Numbered from the stretch's first letter, positions 44,959 through 56,495 are shown. The stretch: 64,000 nt of DNA from Capsicum annuum (GCF_002878395.1 NW_025842280.1:6928-70927); one strand, 5' to 3'. Numbers and translations are program-made. Notes: a model not told the origin generated them from the letters alone.

Positions 44959-46466
44959 TGATGTTCCGGCTATTGACAAAACATTTTAGGCCTTTTTCTT
45001 ATGATAATTGTGTGTTTGCAAGCAGCTACTATTGTATCTAACATGGTATTTTAGTGTTTTCAAGATAAAGACAGAGTGTGAAGGGTAACTTGGACAATCT
45101 GAGCAAAACAGAAGTAAAATGAGCAGCGACATCTTGGGCAACGTACCATTGACCTTGCGATAATTTTTTGGTTTAAACCATTGACCAAAAGCAAAAGGCA
45201 TAGACTCTGGACATCATGCGATGGTCCAGGAGATAGACCGTCGGCCTTGCAATGGGCCGTTAATCTAAACCATCGCCATGATATAGAACACATCATAACT
45301 GGAAGTTCGGCGACGGTCCAGGCGATGGACTGCTAACTTTGCGATAGTTCGTCGCACTACCCATTGCCCAAAAGCAGAACATAGAGTCACTGAACACCCA
45401 GCGACGGTGCAAGCGATGGATTGTCAGACTTGCAATGAATCATTGCTTGATCCATCGACCAAAATGAGGAGAATCTGAGGTTGAATTTTTTAAAACCCAG
45501 TATTCAATCATATAAATACCAAGTATTAGGGTTTATTCTGTATCTTTTATCTTCAGTTTCATACTTTCTCCTCTATTGAGAGATTTGTACTACTTTTTAT
45601 TGGGATTTGAATTTAGATATTAAGAGTTGATTATTAGTTTTCATATTTTCCATCAAAGATTGAGAAGAACAATATTTTGACATTTGTAGGTACTTTTTCT
45701 GAAGTTATTTATGAACATCAATATAACTGTGATTTCTTATATGGAGATGAGTAGATAAACTCCTGTAACTAGAGTTATAGGAGCCACGATGTAGATAACT
45801 ATTTGGGGTTGTGTATAGATTTGATTTCTAATAGTTATTACAATTGGATGAATGCTTATTCATTAGAATGACATCTCTTGGTTGCAAACTTGAGAAGTGA
45901 GCCCATGAACACCACTTGTCTGACAAGAAAGTGGATGATGGGAAAATAAGTAATTCACATAGAATCCATAGGTTTACCCTTGGGTTAATGAGTTGATTCC
46001 TTAACAGGATTAACCCTTATGAGAGTATTATTGAATAATGCATGAATCCTTTAAGTTTGAGAAAAGTAAAGGGTGAAACACCCATTAGGTTGATAAACAC
46101 GTGGGTAATTTTTAGAATTTAATAATTCTTGCAATTGAATACACAAGTTAGAATCTAAGCATAAACTCATAGCCCTAACTATTTGAACATCTTGCTGAGC
46201 ATAGCCCTAGTTAATTCATTCTGAGTGAAATTACATCTGCATTAACTGTCATTAGCTGGACTTTTGTGTAACACAAATACTAAAGAACAATGTTAATATT
46301 TCTAAACCCCCTTCATTTCGGATCCTTAGATCAACAATCTAATAACAGTCACATTACTTAGTGAACACGTTATTCCCTGTGGGATTCGACACCCAACCCA
46401 GTTGGATTCTATATTTGATAGCAACCGCTTACTCTATCATAAGAGAGGTGTAATTTGGGCGTATCA
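44959..46466 (+). repeat. Y 3' LTR
   Basis: 1508 bp, collinear with 33115-34605, with the inverted-word cluster at about 45220-45450 and TATAAATACC at 45511-45520. It ends GTATCA, followed by target copy TACAC. Confidence 0.92.
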
Positions 46467-47065
46467 TACACCAGGTTCACGAAACAACTGGTCATAAGGA
46501 AGAAAAGAGCGATAATTAAGGGTCTTGATGGTGTGCACCACTGTCATGCAGTCATGACTAGGTCTTTGGTACAGAAAAAGGGTGATCTCGGAGCATTCAC
46601 TATACCATACACTATTGGGTCATCCCAATTCACCAGAACCTTGTGTGATTTAGGAGCCAACATTAATTTGACTTCGTTGTTCGTTTTCAAGAAATTGAGC
46701 TTGAACCCTCCAAAACGGACTTCAATGTGACTGTTGATGGCTGAAAACACAATGATGAGCCTTATGGGAATCTCTTTTAATGTGATCATAAGGGTGGATA
46801 ACTTCATATTTAAGGCTGACTTTGTCATCCTATACTACGAGGTTGATACCAAGATGCCTATTATATTAGAAGACCGTTTATGGCCATAGGTAGTGCTATG
46901 GTGGACATGACAAAAGGTGAGTTGAAATTAAAAGTGAATTGTAAGAAGTCTATATTAAACTTCCAAAAATCAATGAAGAAGCCAACCGACATGAGGGTAG
47001 TGTCGGTGATTGATTGTATTAATGACCCTGGAGGATACTCCTATGGGTATCTTGACAAATTCTAA
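46467..47065 (+). pseudogene. X gag/pol continuation: protease remnant
   Basis: The frame resumes after Y with TRFTKQLVIRKK, then LVQKKGDLGAFTIPYTIG and CDLGANINLTSLFVFKKLSL (about 46642-46701), the protease active-site region with the Asp kept. A second piece (46880-47065) reads GELKLKVNCKKSI, MRVVSVIDCIND, corresponding to the protease-RT linker. A stop at 47063 is followed at once by the post-integrase sequence, so RT, RNase H and integrase (roughly 3 kb) have been deleted. Confidence 0.8.
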
Positions 47066-47082
47066 GTAGTAAAGATACTCGC

Positions 47083-47211
47083 GCCGTGCCGCGACATTAC
47101 ATCAAGTGTTGCATGGGAGGTAACCAATAGGGTTTTTGGTGAAGTCTGAGTAACCAACATAGCCATGTCGTGTTGTGACGTTAAATCAAGTGATGAATGG
47201 GAGGCAACCCA
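47083..47211 (+). repeat. Tandem duplication of the Athila post-integrase motif
   Basis: Two diverged copies of a GCCGTGCCGCGACATTACAT... block ending GGGAGG(T/C)AACC(A/C), at 47083-47126 and 47162-47211, about 82 bp apart. A GGGAGGCAACCCA motif after integrase is a hallmark of Athila elements; having two is unusual. Confidence 0.7.
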
Positions 47212-47499
47212 TTATTGTTAGTGTTCACGTTCTTGTTGTTTTTCCTTTTTGTAGGTTTTTATCTCTTGGGCTTCCTTGAAATACAGTAAAAATTGCTACA
47301 TTCATTAATTTCTAGTAAGTGGGTTGTGTGATAAACCCATCTTGGTCACAAGTCCTACACGGTAAGTTGAGTAATAAGTTGAAAAGCTGAAATTTTAAGG
47401 ATGAAAAATAAAATGTTAAGGGTTTTGGAATCTAATTTTACTTTTGGGACCTCAAACATAGGTTAAGGGACTATAAGTATCTGGAAACATATAGAAATT

Positions 47500-48337
47500 C
47501 CAAGTCTGAATAGCAGGAAAGTGGGCCAAAATATTTGGCCCGGCAAATGCACCCAGCACTTGCTGGCCGCAGGTGCCACCTGTGCCTAATGCCTGACTGC
47601 AGGTACAAGCCGTGGCTAGGTATAAATTGGGCCTACTTTTTAATTTAAATTTTAGTCCCACCAACACTTATATATGACCTAAAATAGACCCCACCTATAT
47701 TCAAACAACCTTAACCCCATTCTAACTCATTTTAATCCTCAAAATTTCACTTTTCTCTTTGAATTCAAACTTTCCTTTTAAAACACAAACTAACCCTACA
47801 CTTAAGTAAAGGATAGATTGGCACTTATTTGAGATACCAACTTGTCCCATCACGTGAAAAACAAGTTCCAACTTTGGTTTTGCTTGACTTCTTCATTATT
47901 AACTTTTGATTCTTCATAAAAGAGGTAACTTTTTTGGCTCCTAATGGTTATATAGTGATCTATTTATTGTTTAAATAATTTTATATGTGTATTCCATAGC
48001 AATATATGTAGAATATATTATGCTTGTATATAGGATCCTTGAAGTATCCTATAATCATAATGTAAGGCCTTGTTTTGAAGAAAAATCTAAAGTTAGGCCC
48101 CAACCAAAAGTTGATCTTGAATGAATAGAAGTAATACCACTAGTTGAGAAAGTTTGTTTACTTTGGAAGCTATGATTTATGATAAGTGTGTGCACATTGG
48201 ACTTTTTAGGATTTAAAATAGTTTATAAGGGTCTAAAAATTGAGAAAAAATTCAAACTTTTTGAATTTTAAGTTTTTCATCAACTTTTGTTATCCCTCAC
48301 ATTTGTTGGAAACTAATAATTATTTTTTCGGGTACAT
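47500..48337 (+). promoter_or_regulatory. X pol-env spacer with U3-like words and TATA box
   Basis: A cluster of inverted words (GCACTTGCTGGCCGCAGGTG, CCACCTGTGCC, CTGCAGGTAC) at about 47540-47612 uses the same vocabulary as the X LTR cluster upstream of its TATA box. TATAAATTGG follows at 47621-47630, then a CT/CA-rich leader-like stretch (47690-47800). Near the env-like ATG, CTAAT (48313-48317) and a T-run resemble the branch point and pyrimidine tract of Y, but the acceptor AG is GG. Confidence 0.4.
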
Positions 48338-50630
48338 ATGGCACCTAAAGATGTGAAGAAAATAAAGGTTTTTACCTCTAAGATATGGGCGGAGTCTCTT
48401 GATCCTAGCGGTTTAGTAGAGGAGTACCCAAGGCAGTGACGTAGAAACACTGTAGTAGGGGTGACATGCAGAGTTATGAGAGGAAAGACATGCCAGGATG
48501 CTCAGACAATTGAAGCTAGGACACAAATAAAGTCAATAAGGATGTCACCTCCATATACTCATCCACCTGATGATGATGATGAGAAGGAAGAGGAGGAGAC
48601 AATTTTTGAGTCTACTCCATAGGTTGTTGCTTAGGACCCCAGTCTGAGGAAGGGTCCCAGGATTCACCTGAGGATGTAGAGTAAGAGGAGCAATTTATGG
48701 TGCCCCAGTCTGAGAAGGGTACCACTACTCAGGTAAAATAGTTAGAGGTACCCTAATATGAGGAGGGTATAGAATAGCCTTCCCATGAACTTACCTCAGT
48801 CTGAGTCTTGCTCCCGTACATACCTCAGCCGTACCTCCCAAGAAGAGATATCCAAGGTGGTGTGTGGAAGGGATGTGGGAGATAATACACCACAGTCCTA
48901 CTAGTTGCATATATGAGGAGTGCCAAATTGAACTGTCAGGGCTAGATCGAGTACTAGAGTAATAGGTGTCATTTGATAGATATCGCTAGAGTGGATGACT
49001 AGGCCGCTCAGTTCCTACAACCCGAATATGGTAAGGTAATTTTATGCATCCTACAAAGCTATGGTAGTCATTTCCATGCATGGACATCTAGTCCTGGTGA
49101 GATTTATAAGGCACCCACAACTTGATCATACACTGGTTAGAGGGGTCATAGTTGATATTTCTATAAAGACTATCCCTAGAGTTATCTTCAACCCAAATTA
49201 CATTACTCCTATATCTATAGTTGAGTGTGACCACAAACTGAGGGTTGCACATGATCGACATATTATGTGGGAGGCTGAGCACTAATGAGATAGGGTGAAG
49301 ATGTCTAGGTGGATAGTTAATTATATTTCACCTCTGGGTGATGTGACCATATGGATTGAGGTGCATGCTGTGATCAAGAAGGGCTTATTGACATTTAAGG
49401 TCATGTTTTGGTAGTTGCTTATTAGATATCGATTGATACCTACTTCTTTGGATAATACGTTGACGTGGTAGGGAGTTGCGCTAGTTACTTGTATGATGGT
49501 TGGTTATGCTATTGATTTTGCTGTCATCCTCAGGTATGAGATATATGGTAGAGCATTTGGGAAGTTGACTAATCTGCCATTCCTTTGAATAATTTAGAGG
49601 TTGTGTGATGAGGCTGGTGTGCTTGAGATACCAGAGGTAGATGAAAGGGTACTTGCGATGACGACTGCACTGACAAAAACTATGAAGGATCTGTCATGCC
49701 CAACCACTTATAGGATATTGAGATAATGGGAAGTAGTATCACGAGCCCAGAATAAAGGCCCAATAATTTCCATAAAGCCTAATGAGGTACATTGAGGTGA
49801 TGTGGTTATTAGTTTTAATATAGAGGTAGAGGAGTAGAGAGAAACTCTAGGCTCTTGTATGTAGGAAGAGGAGACACTAACTACTTCTTTTTCAGCCCTA
49901 GCTTTGACCTCAGAGCTGGTAGGTGTACCTTTAGATCCTACTCGCCCATCCACTATAGCTTCTACTTCAGGTATGATCATTATATCTAGCGAGTTTTTGC
50001 AGAGCTTAGTGGATAGACAGAGGGCCATCTATGCTAGGGTGAGGTTGTTGAGACTGAGATGACTACCCTCTATGAGCAGATGAGATCAGGGATTAGGACT
50101 AGATTTGAGAAGGCAGAGGCCTGATGGGAGGCTACACTAAGTACTGCACTATTCGAGCTATGTGCTGATTTACAGACATGGCTCGGTAAGTTTGAGAGAT
50201 AGGTTACAACCCAATAACAGAGATAGCTTCACCAGATCTAGCTCAGATAAGGGAGGAGTTTGATGTATTATGAGAATAGGTACACTTTTTCACAGAGATC
50301 CTTCTTGAAGCCACTACCTTATTTATACCCAGGCGGTCCAGATATCACCTACTCGTGTACCAAGATAGTTTGATTTCTTCACAAATAATATTAAGGAGGT
50401 CCCAATAGTTGGGGCAGAGAGGTTACATAGATGACTGGCAGTACTCTGACCTACCATATGACCAGGCTGTTAAGAAGGCCAGACATGATTTGATGAAGTC
50501 TGCATTCGTCGTTAGGTAGAAGCATGTATATATAGCAGCGTGTGCATCATCCAGTAGTGCACCACTTCCACCACCACCTCTGTCAGTTGATATGCCTCCA
50601 TCTGGGGGTGCTCATGATTCAAGCACCTAG
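48338..50630 (+). pseudogene. X envelope-like ORF (putative plant transposon protein domain)
   Basis: The ATG at 48338 opens MAPKDVKKIKVFTSKIWAES, then a basic and acidic region (PPDDDDEKEEEET) and coding-like pieces with many stops. The domain region has VRGVIVDISIKTIPRVIFNP (about 49138), then LLIRYRLIPTSLDNTLTW (about 49417-49470) and VGYAIDFAVILRYEIYGRAF, closely matching the helix-rich core of the putative plant transposon protein domain. A coiled-coil-like tail follows to about 50630 (PPSGGAHDSST, stop). The order of segments parallels Y, but sequence identity is low, so the two belong to different families. Confidence 0.7.
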
Positions 50631-52141
50631 TACGGCCCAAGTATGTTCTCACTTTCCTCTATTTTACTTTGTTTTAGTTCATTAAGGATAGTGTGCAATT
50701 TTTAGTTGGGGGTGTACATACTATACCTTCATTGGATTTTGTTGACGTACTTCTTTTCTCATCGGCTATGGTATGGTTGTAGAACTGACATGTCTAGGAT
50801 AATTTTGTGTCGTATTGTGTTTTCCTTCATATCGTGTTTTGTTTTTGTGTAATTAAGGGAGTTTTAAGTATTTAGGGTGGTAGTCATGTTTTGATTGATT
50901 TTTCATACCCCTTCAAAATTTTGTATTTTATAATTGTGTGAATGTATATATGTGTGAATATTGTGGATCTTATTATGGCATTAGAATTAGGGGCATGATA
51001 ATCACTTGCTAACAATTGCATGAACTGGATAGGTAGTAGTTGGTAATATTGACTTTGTGCCATGTGTGGGTGAGCTACTACCTTGTTCCCTTTGTGTGTT
51101 GAATTTAGAACTTGCTAGGTTAGTCTTGCCTAGGTTTAAGGATAGTGGGTTAAGAAAGGATCATAGGTCATTTTTATTTTAGTCCACCTTTAGCCTAAAT
51201 GACCTTCCATGTATGAATTGTATACCCTGATCCTATTTTGAGCCTTGTAGCCTGATTTTCTTATTTCACCATTCACCTTTCCATTTATATTTATAATGAA
51301 CCTATTTTGTCCCTGGTCCTCCTTGATTATTGTGCACCTCAACCCAGGAAAAACGCCTAAGTTGAGAGTGACTATCACAAGGTGTGTAGTGTAAAATGGG
51401 TATGAAGAAGGGTAAAATAAAAGAAAAGAGTTAGTAGGGCTGGGCGTGGTAGAGAAAGAAAAAAAATTTATGAAAAAAAAGAATAAAAGACCACACCCAA
51501 CTTGAATATGCAATAAAGAATAAAACGGGGGAAATAAGGGTGGAATAGAAAGAAAATTGGCTAGTAAATGAGACCCCAAGTTTAGTGTAGTGTCAACGAG
51601 GCTTAGTCACTTGATATGTCCAAATGTACCATACCAACCCCCAAGTCTACATTATAATTCGAGAAAAGTCCTATAGTTATCCTAACTTGACTATTTGAAT
51701 GCTAAAAGTAAAGAAAATAAGGGCAAGCCTATGGTATTTGACATGCACTAATTGGAACTCATCTTATGAATGTGAGTTTATCTTGACCATCCCTGCATTG
51801 ACATGCATTATTTCACATGAGTGAGTGGGAAATCCTTGTTGTGAGGGAACTTGGGTAATATTGCTAGCTATTTGCTTATTTCGGGTAGTGTAACTTATAT
51901 ATATGAGTGGTTCTCTGTTACTAATGTAATTGTCATACCTTGATCCCATTGTGTCACATTCTTATGCTTCATATTCATACACCATTGATTTTTAAAAGTA
52001 AGATTGGAGAGGTATTGTAATTTGAGTTTTAAGTGTTAACTGACTGCCTTGAACAACTTAGATTCTCCTAGTTAAGCATCATTTTCGTTTTTGCTGTATT
52101 TTTTTGCTTGAGGACATGCAAATGTTATAAGTTGAGGGTGT
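50631..52141 (+). other. X 3' region with polypurine tract
   Basis: Noncoding, 1.5 kb. A TAAGTTGAGAGTGACTA motif (51358-51374) precedes by about 770 bp the true purine tract TAAGTTGAGGGTGT (52128-52141) at the 3' LTR. An A-rich tract lies at 51450-51490. Confidence 0.6.
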
Positions 52142-53596
52142 TGATGTGTTATAGAGATATAGCACTTTCGACACCTAAAAAGAGGAAAATATATAGATTT
52201 CTGAGGTTATTTTATTATATATAATGCTTTTTGCGTATGCTTTGCAAGAATCATGCTTTAGATGCTAAGTTCATGAAAAAGGTGAAAAGGGTGTTTTTGG
52301 CCACTTTTTAGAGCAATTATGGATGTTTGGAATGCTTTCCAGCTTGATCGTAATTAAAGCATGTTCGAGAATCGAAGAAGCACTAAAAAGATGACTCTAA
52401 ACACTTACTAAGTTAACCTACGGGCTGCATGCAGGACCTATGGACCGCAGGTAGGCAAAGTAAGTGCCAGAAGTCCAAAATCTCGAGATCCAAACTTGCA
52501 AGATTTTTCATCCGCTACCTACGCTCTGTACCTTTTCCCAGGGTCAGGACCTCAGGTATTACTTATGCCCAGGGTCAGAGCGCAGGTATAGACCACAAGT
52601 GGCCACCGACCCGATTTTATCCTATTTTGTTTGGGCATTTTTTAGGGCTTCCTCATGTACTATAAATACCTTTTATGTGCTTTTAGTAGGATTTACGCAC
52701 TTTTGATACTCACAAATATATTTTGATTCTGAAATTCGATTTTGATCTTGGGATTCTCTTGTATTGACTTTCGTTCATTACTCCAGTAATGGTTGTGAAT
52801 TTTTACACTTTTTATCATTCTGATTTCATCTATCCTTTTGATTTTGAATGTTATTAATTTCTTCACAAGCATGAGCGGCTGAAACCTATAGCTAGGGTTG
52901 TTGAAACCCTTGCGGATTGACGAAGTAGGAGAAGTGTTGTTGTTTTTATGAATTGATACCCAGTCATGTATTGTTTTATCTTCATTATAATAGTTTTCTT
53001 AATGAGTTGACACATTAATATCTCAACTAGATATTTCTATTGACTCCAAAAGAGGAGTAGTAACTAGGAAAACAAAAGACAAAAGTAATTTGGAGTTTAA
53101 CTGTCAATCCGTGCTTCTAGGTTCCATCTTAGTAAGATAGTTAGATTTCATCTAATAGCCAGAGACTCAAAATTTAATAGTTAACTGGATCAATATAAGG
53201 GTTAGTAAGGTGACATCCTGAGACTCATAAGGTAAAGGGTTAAATCCTTCTGCTTGTCCAAAATACTATAGAAAGTACTTAACTTATCAATTCTGCATGC
53301 AAAGTATCAGGTTAGTTCAACAAAGCACGATAATCCTACAGAGTTGAGAAGCTAGGGGAACACAATCTTAGTGTTCACCTACACTTATTACAACCAAAGT
53401 TAATATAGTTACTTTCTCGAGATTACTACATCAAAACCCCACATTTACTTTTCTTGTTCTGCCTGCTTGACTACAACTGCTAAGATCTTCAATTCCATGT
53501 GTTCCCTTGAGATTCAACCCCAATCTTTATTGGGTTACTATATTTTGACAGCGACTGTATAATCATCTGAGAGGAGGTATTGTTTGGACGTTATCA
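52142..53596 (+). repeat. X 3' LTR
   Basis: 1455 bp, starting TGATGTG and ending GTTATCA. It holds an inverted-word cluster (CGGGCTGCATGCAGGACC, GGACCGCAGGTAGG, CTCAGGTATTAC) at about 52420-52600 and TATAAATACC at 52661-52670. The central 369 bp including the TATA box is missing from the 5' LTR. Confidence 0.9.
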
Positions 53597-53645
53597 AGAT
53601 CTCCCTTCCATATGATTAAATAATGCTAGGTAGCACAAGAATCAT
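53597..53645 (-). pseudogene. LINE ORF2 remnant, 5' continuation beyond element X
   Basis: On the minus strand this reads VLPSII, then after a 1-base frameshift NHMEGRS, leading into IVQ/ILICQDLVR at 29549 once X and one target copy are removed. This is the L1 RT segment that normally precedes the QDLVR region. It is cut off at about 53646 by an LTR. Confidence 0.55.
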
Positions 53646-54177
53646 GACCTATAAACAAGGTTATGATGGCACTTATCGCAGCCCAGCTTGATAGAAAGTC
53701 AATCATCCAAAAATAATGAAAAATAAAAAATAGAAATAAAATAAAACAGGTGAGACTTCTATAACTAAGTCACACCATTATATATATATATATATAATAG
53801 TCTGAACAAAATACAAAACCATACCAAAACCTGATGCCATAAGTATAAGAGCATCTAATACGTAATTGAAACTAAAAAGTACATAGTGTCTCAGAAAACC
53901 AAAATAAAGATATAACAAATGATAAGATGGGCTTGGAGTCAAATCTGATAGACCTAGAGCGTGTCAGTACCTCGATTCACCAAATCCTCATGCATGAACT
54001 AAGGTATCATACATAGAACTTGTAATAGAATTTGCACCGAAAAACATAATAAAAGTAAGTAATGTCTAATTTTACTCAGTATGTATTAGCCTCAAATATG
54101 ATAAGTAAAGAAAATACAATGAGCATGCAACCTACATTCGGAAAAGTCCCAAAGCTCACACCGTATCCAAGAACGGT

Positions 54178-54211
<34 letters not shown>

Positions 54212-56495
54212 ATCAAAAAGGTCAAACATACACAAAATTATAGGTAAGAGCTAAATACATGACAAGTAACACGTAAAAATAATATATGATATGCATATGC
54301 AAAGCAATGCAATGGATGGTGAAGTGAACAGTTAAAATTCACCTCATGACTTCCTGTATACATCTATCCAGCCTCAATGGTCCCAAAATAGGACCCATGG
54401 AGGCCGGGGGGAGGGGGCTCTCAAACCGTATTCTATCTCAAATTTCCACCAATCTCAGTCTCACGTCTCGATCTATTCAATTGACACATCCCTCGGTGTA
54501 GTCATTTTCATAAGATCTCATTTTCTTTTAAAAATTAATATTTTTCAATGGTACAAATATTTCATGTTTGTATGAAATGAGGATATATTCTAATAATCAA
54601 ACATTATGATGATGTCAAATCCATTCAATATGTGTACAAGTGAGCTCAAAAGTCAACTCAATATGTCAGTAATTCATGATGTTAGTTCTAGTAGCGCACA
54701 GTGGAATAAAATTCATGTAAGACATCATTAATATCATATCAACTCATAACTCGAGTATTTCTATTACGATAAAGCAAAATAGTGATCAATAAGGTCTATA
54801 ATATATATTCAAGACCTTGTATGGGCATCACATTAAGAATAAAGGAGTCAAATGGACAAATTAAGCCAATGATGTTAAATAAAGCCCCACAAGGGCAACA
54901 CATAATATATAATATTATAAGACAACAACAACAAAAATAAGCCTCCAACAGAATCACACAATATATAAAAATGAAAAATCATATCTCATAGTTATTTTTC
55001 CTAACCCATAACATGCTTTACTTCTTTATTAACTACTCAACTCACTCTGAAGAAAGGTAAGCCATAACCTACCTTGATATGATGACATCCAAGCCTAAAG
55101 TCCTTTAACATAGATCTTTCACCTTTTGATTGGATTTGGAATCTACTAAAATATTTAAATATAATATCTACACATTAAAAAAAAACTAATTATACCCTTA
55201 TTGCCCATATTAAGCTGGTTCCAAGACAGGTTTGAAAAATGGGTTCAAAAATAAAAAGCACAATATATAAATATGCCCTTTAACTTATCCTCAAATCACA
55301 TCTATGATCTCTAACTTTGGCTGTGCAAAAGTAGGTACTTAAACTTGTATAAAGTTGAACAAGTACACAAAAACGTCCTATATGGCATAGACGCATAGGA
55401 TGATATGTAGGATGAAAATTGGCGATGTAGGATGCCATGTAGGATATATGAGTCTAATTGCTCAACTTTATACAAGTTACAGTACCTACTTGTCCCAAAG
55501 TTGGAGGTCATAGATGTCATATGAGGTCAAGTTAAAGGGCATGTTTATGTATTGTGCCAAAATAAAAGGGTAAAATTGAAAAAAATTATTTTATAAACAC
55601 ATTCTCCAAGATTATAGGAGTCTACAGCTGAAAACTCACGTAGAAAACTGATTTAAAATGAGGTCCAATAGAGGAAAAATTATTTTAAAGCTTTACCGAT
55701 AAAATCATCAAAATCTATTTGAAGATCATGATTAAAAGGTGCTTTTGAAAATGTAATGTAAAAATAAAGGCAATATGATTTTAGAGGTTATCCACATGAA
55801 ACATGATGAAGAAATTATTAGAAATTGTCTTTCCCAAAGTTGGAGGTATAAAAGTGTAAGAAATTCATGACATGAGCTATTTATACTACTTTGTAAATAG
55901 TACCTCGCAAATAGGGTCAACCCTTCATATTCTCGAGGGTCAACATTGACCAGAACACTTAAATGGCCTTCAAATTGGCGTCCAAGTCTTCACATTCGAA
56001 AAGATTGATAAATCAAACCTTCGCATTTGCGACAACCCTAATGTGATCACAAAGAAAACTCGACCCGACCCGACCCATAACTTATTTGTTCTTTGCAATT
56101 GTAGAACCCTTTCCACTATCGTGATGAAGAAAATCAACCTCTTTGTGTTTGCGGTCGGACGCCCACATTCACAAAAGAGGTTACCTACACAAGATATCAA
56201 CAAAAATGCTAATTTTCATGGTTTTCAAAAACTCTAAATGGATTCCTAAAATTTGTTTGGTACCCAACAAAAGTAAACCTACTACCAGGCTAGTGCCAGC
56301 ATTGAATTTTTGAAAAAAAATAGACTATTTTTAATAAATTAACCCCCGAGACCCCTATTAGGTAATTTTTTAAACAAAGAGTCAAAATGCAAAATAAGGG
56401 TTATGTATACAAATCAACCTTGCTACTCACACAAATTCAACATTTTGGACCTAATGAAACTGTCCAAATTGTCATCCGACACTCATAAAAAACAA
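53646..56495 (-). repeat. Gypsy-type LTR remnant (minus strand), host of a MITE
   Basis: It begins AATCATGACCTATAAACAAGG, then a CACTTATCGCAGCCCAGCTTG segment, the usual terminal wording of large solanaceous gypsy LTRs read from their 3' end. TTCGCATTTGCGACAACCC (about 56020) is another common LTR phrase. No protein domain, primer site or partner LTR is visible; the right boundary is approximate. (TA)n at about 53781-53802 and (CT)n(TA)n at 54178-54212 are microsatellites. A 302-bp MITE sits at 55257-55558. Confidence 0.55.
55257..55558. mobile_element. 302-bp MITE with 9-bp target duplication
   Basis: Inverted ends AGCACAATATATAAATATGC (left) and GGCACAATACATAAACATGC (right, reverse complement). 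The arms continue to match (CCCTTTAACTT, ATCTATGA, AACTTTG, GTAGGTACT, AACTTGTATAAAGTTGA). The flanks are an exact 9-bp duplication AAAATAAAA (55248-55256, 55559-55567), pointing to a Mutator-type transposase. The centre contains GATGTAGGAT words. No coding capacity. Confidence 0.85.

Larger units (their letters stand above)
33115..46466 (+). mobile_element. Y: Athila-like Ty3/gypsy element with full pol and env-like ORF
   Basis: LTRs 33115-34605 and 44959-46466 both start TGATGTTC and end GTACCA or GTATCA. Target copies TACGC (33110-33114) and TACAC (46467-46471) differ at one base, and X's gag/protease reading frame rejoins across the site. Interior order is gag, protease (CDLGASINLMP), RT, RNase H, integrase, a 1.2 kb spacer, an envelope-like ORF and a long 3' region, which is the Athila layout; length 13.35 kb is typical. 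No tRNA-Asp-like primer site is recognisable after the 5' LTR. Stops throughout, an RT box reading FMED and an integrase Asp-to-Asn change make it inactive. Confidence 0.9.
29550..53596 (+). mobile_element. X: Athila-like Ty3/gypsy element, pol-deleted, split by Y
   Basis: LTRs of 1518 and 1455 bp share the start (TGATATG or TGATGTG, then TAGCACTTTCGACA) and end (GTCGTCA or GTTATCA). Target copies are GGACC (29545-29549) and AGATC (53597-53601): diverged, but the LINE reading frame on both sides rejoins sensibly if the original was GGATC. A tRNA-Asp-like primer site, Athila-type gag, CDLGA protease and an envelope-like ORF are present; RT, RNase H and integrase are missing between about 47066 and 47080. 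Element Y is inserted at the gag/protease junction. Net length without Y is about 10.7 kb. Confidence 0.88.

Noticed and set aside
49061..49285. Plus and minus open frames as a separate small gene
   Set aside because: The plus frame is one piece of the decayed X env-like ORF and the minus frame is its shadow.
53646..53720. Further 5' continuation of the LINE
   Set aside because: A weak match to an RT segment could be forced on the minus strand, but AATCATGACCTATAAACAAGG... and GCAGCCCAGCTTG are standard LTR terminal wording, which explains the segment better.
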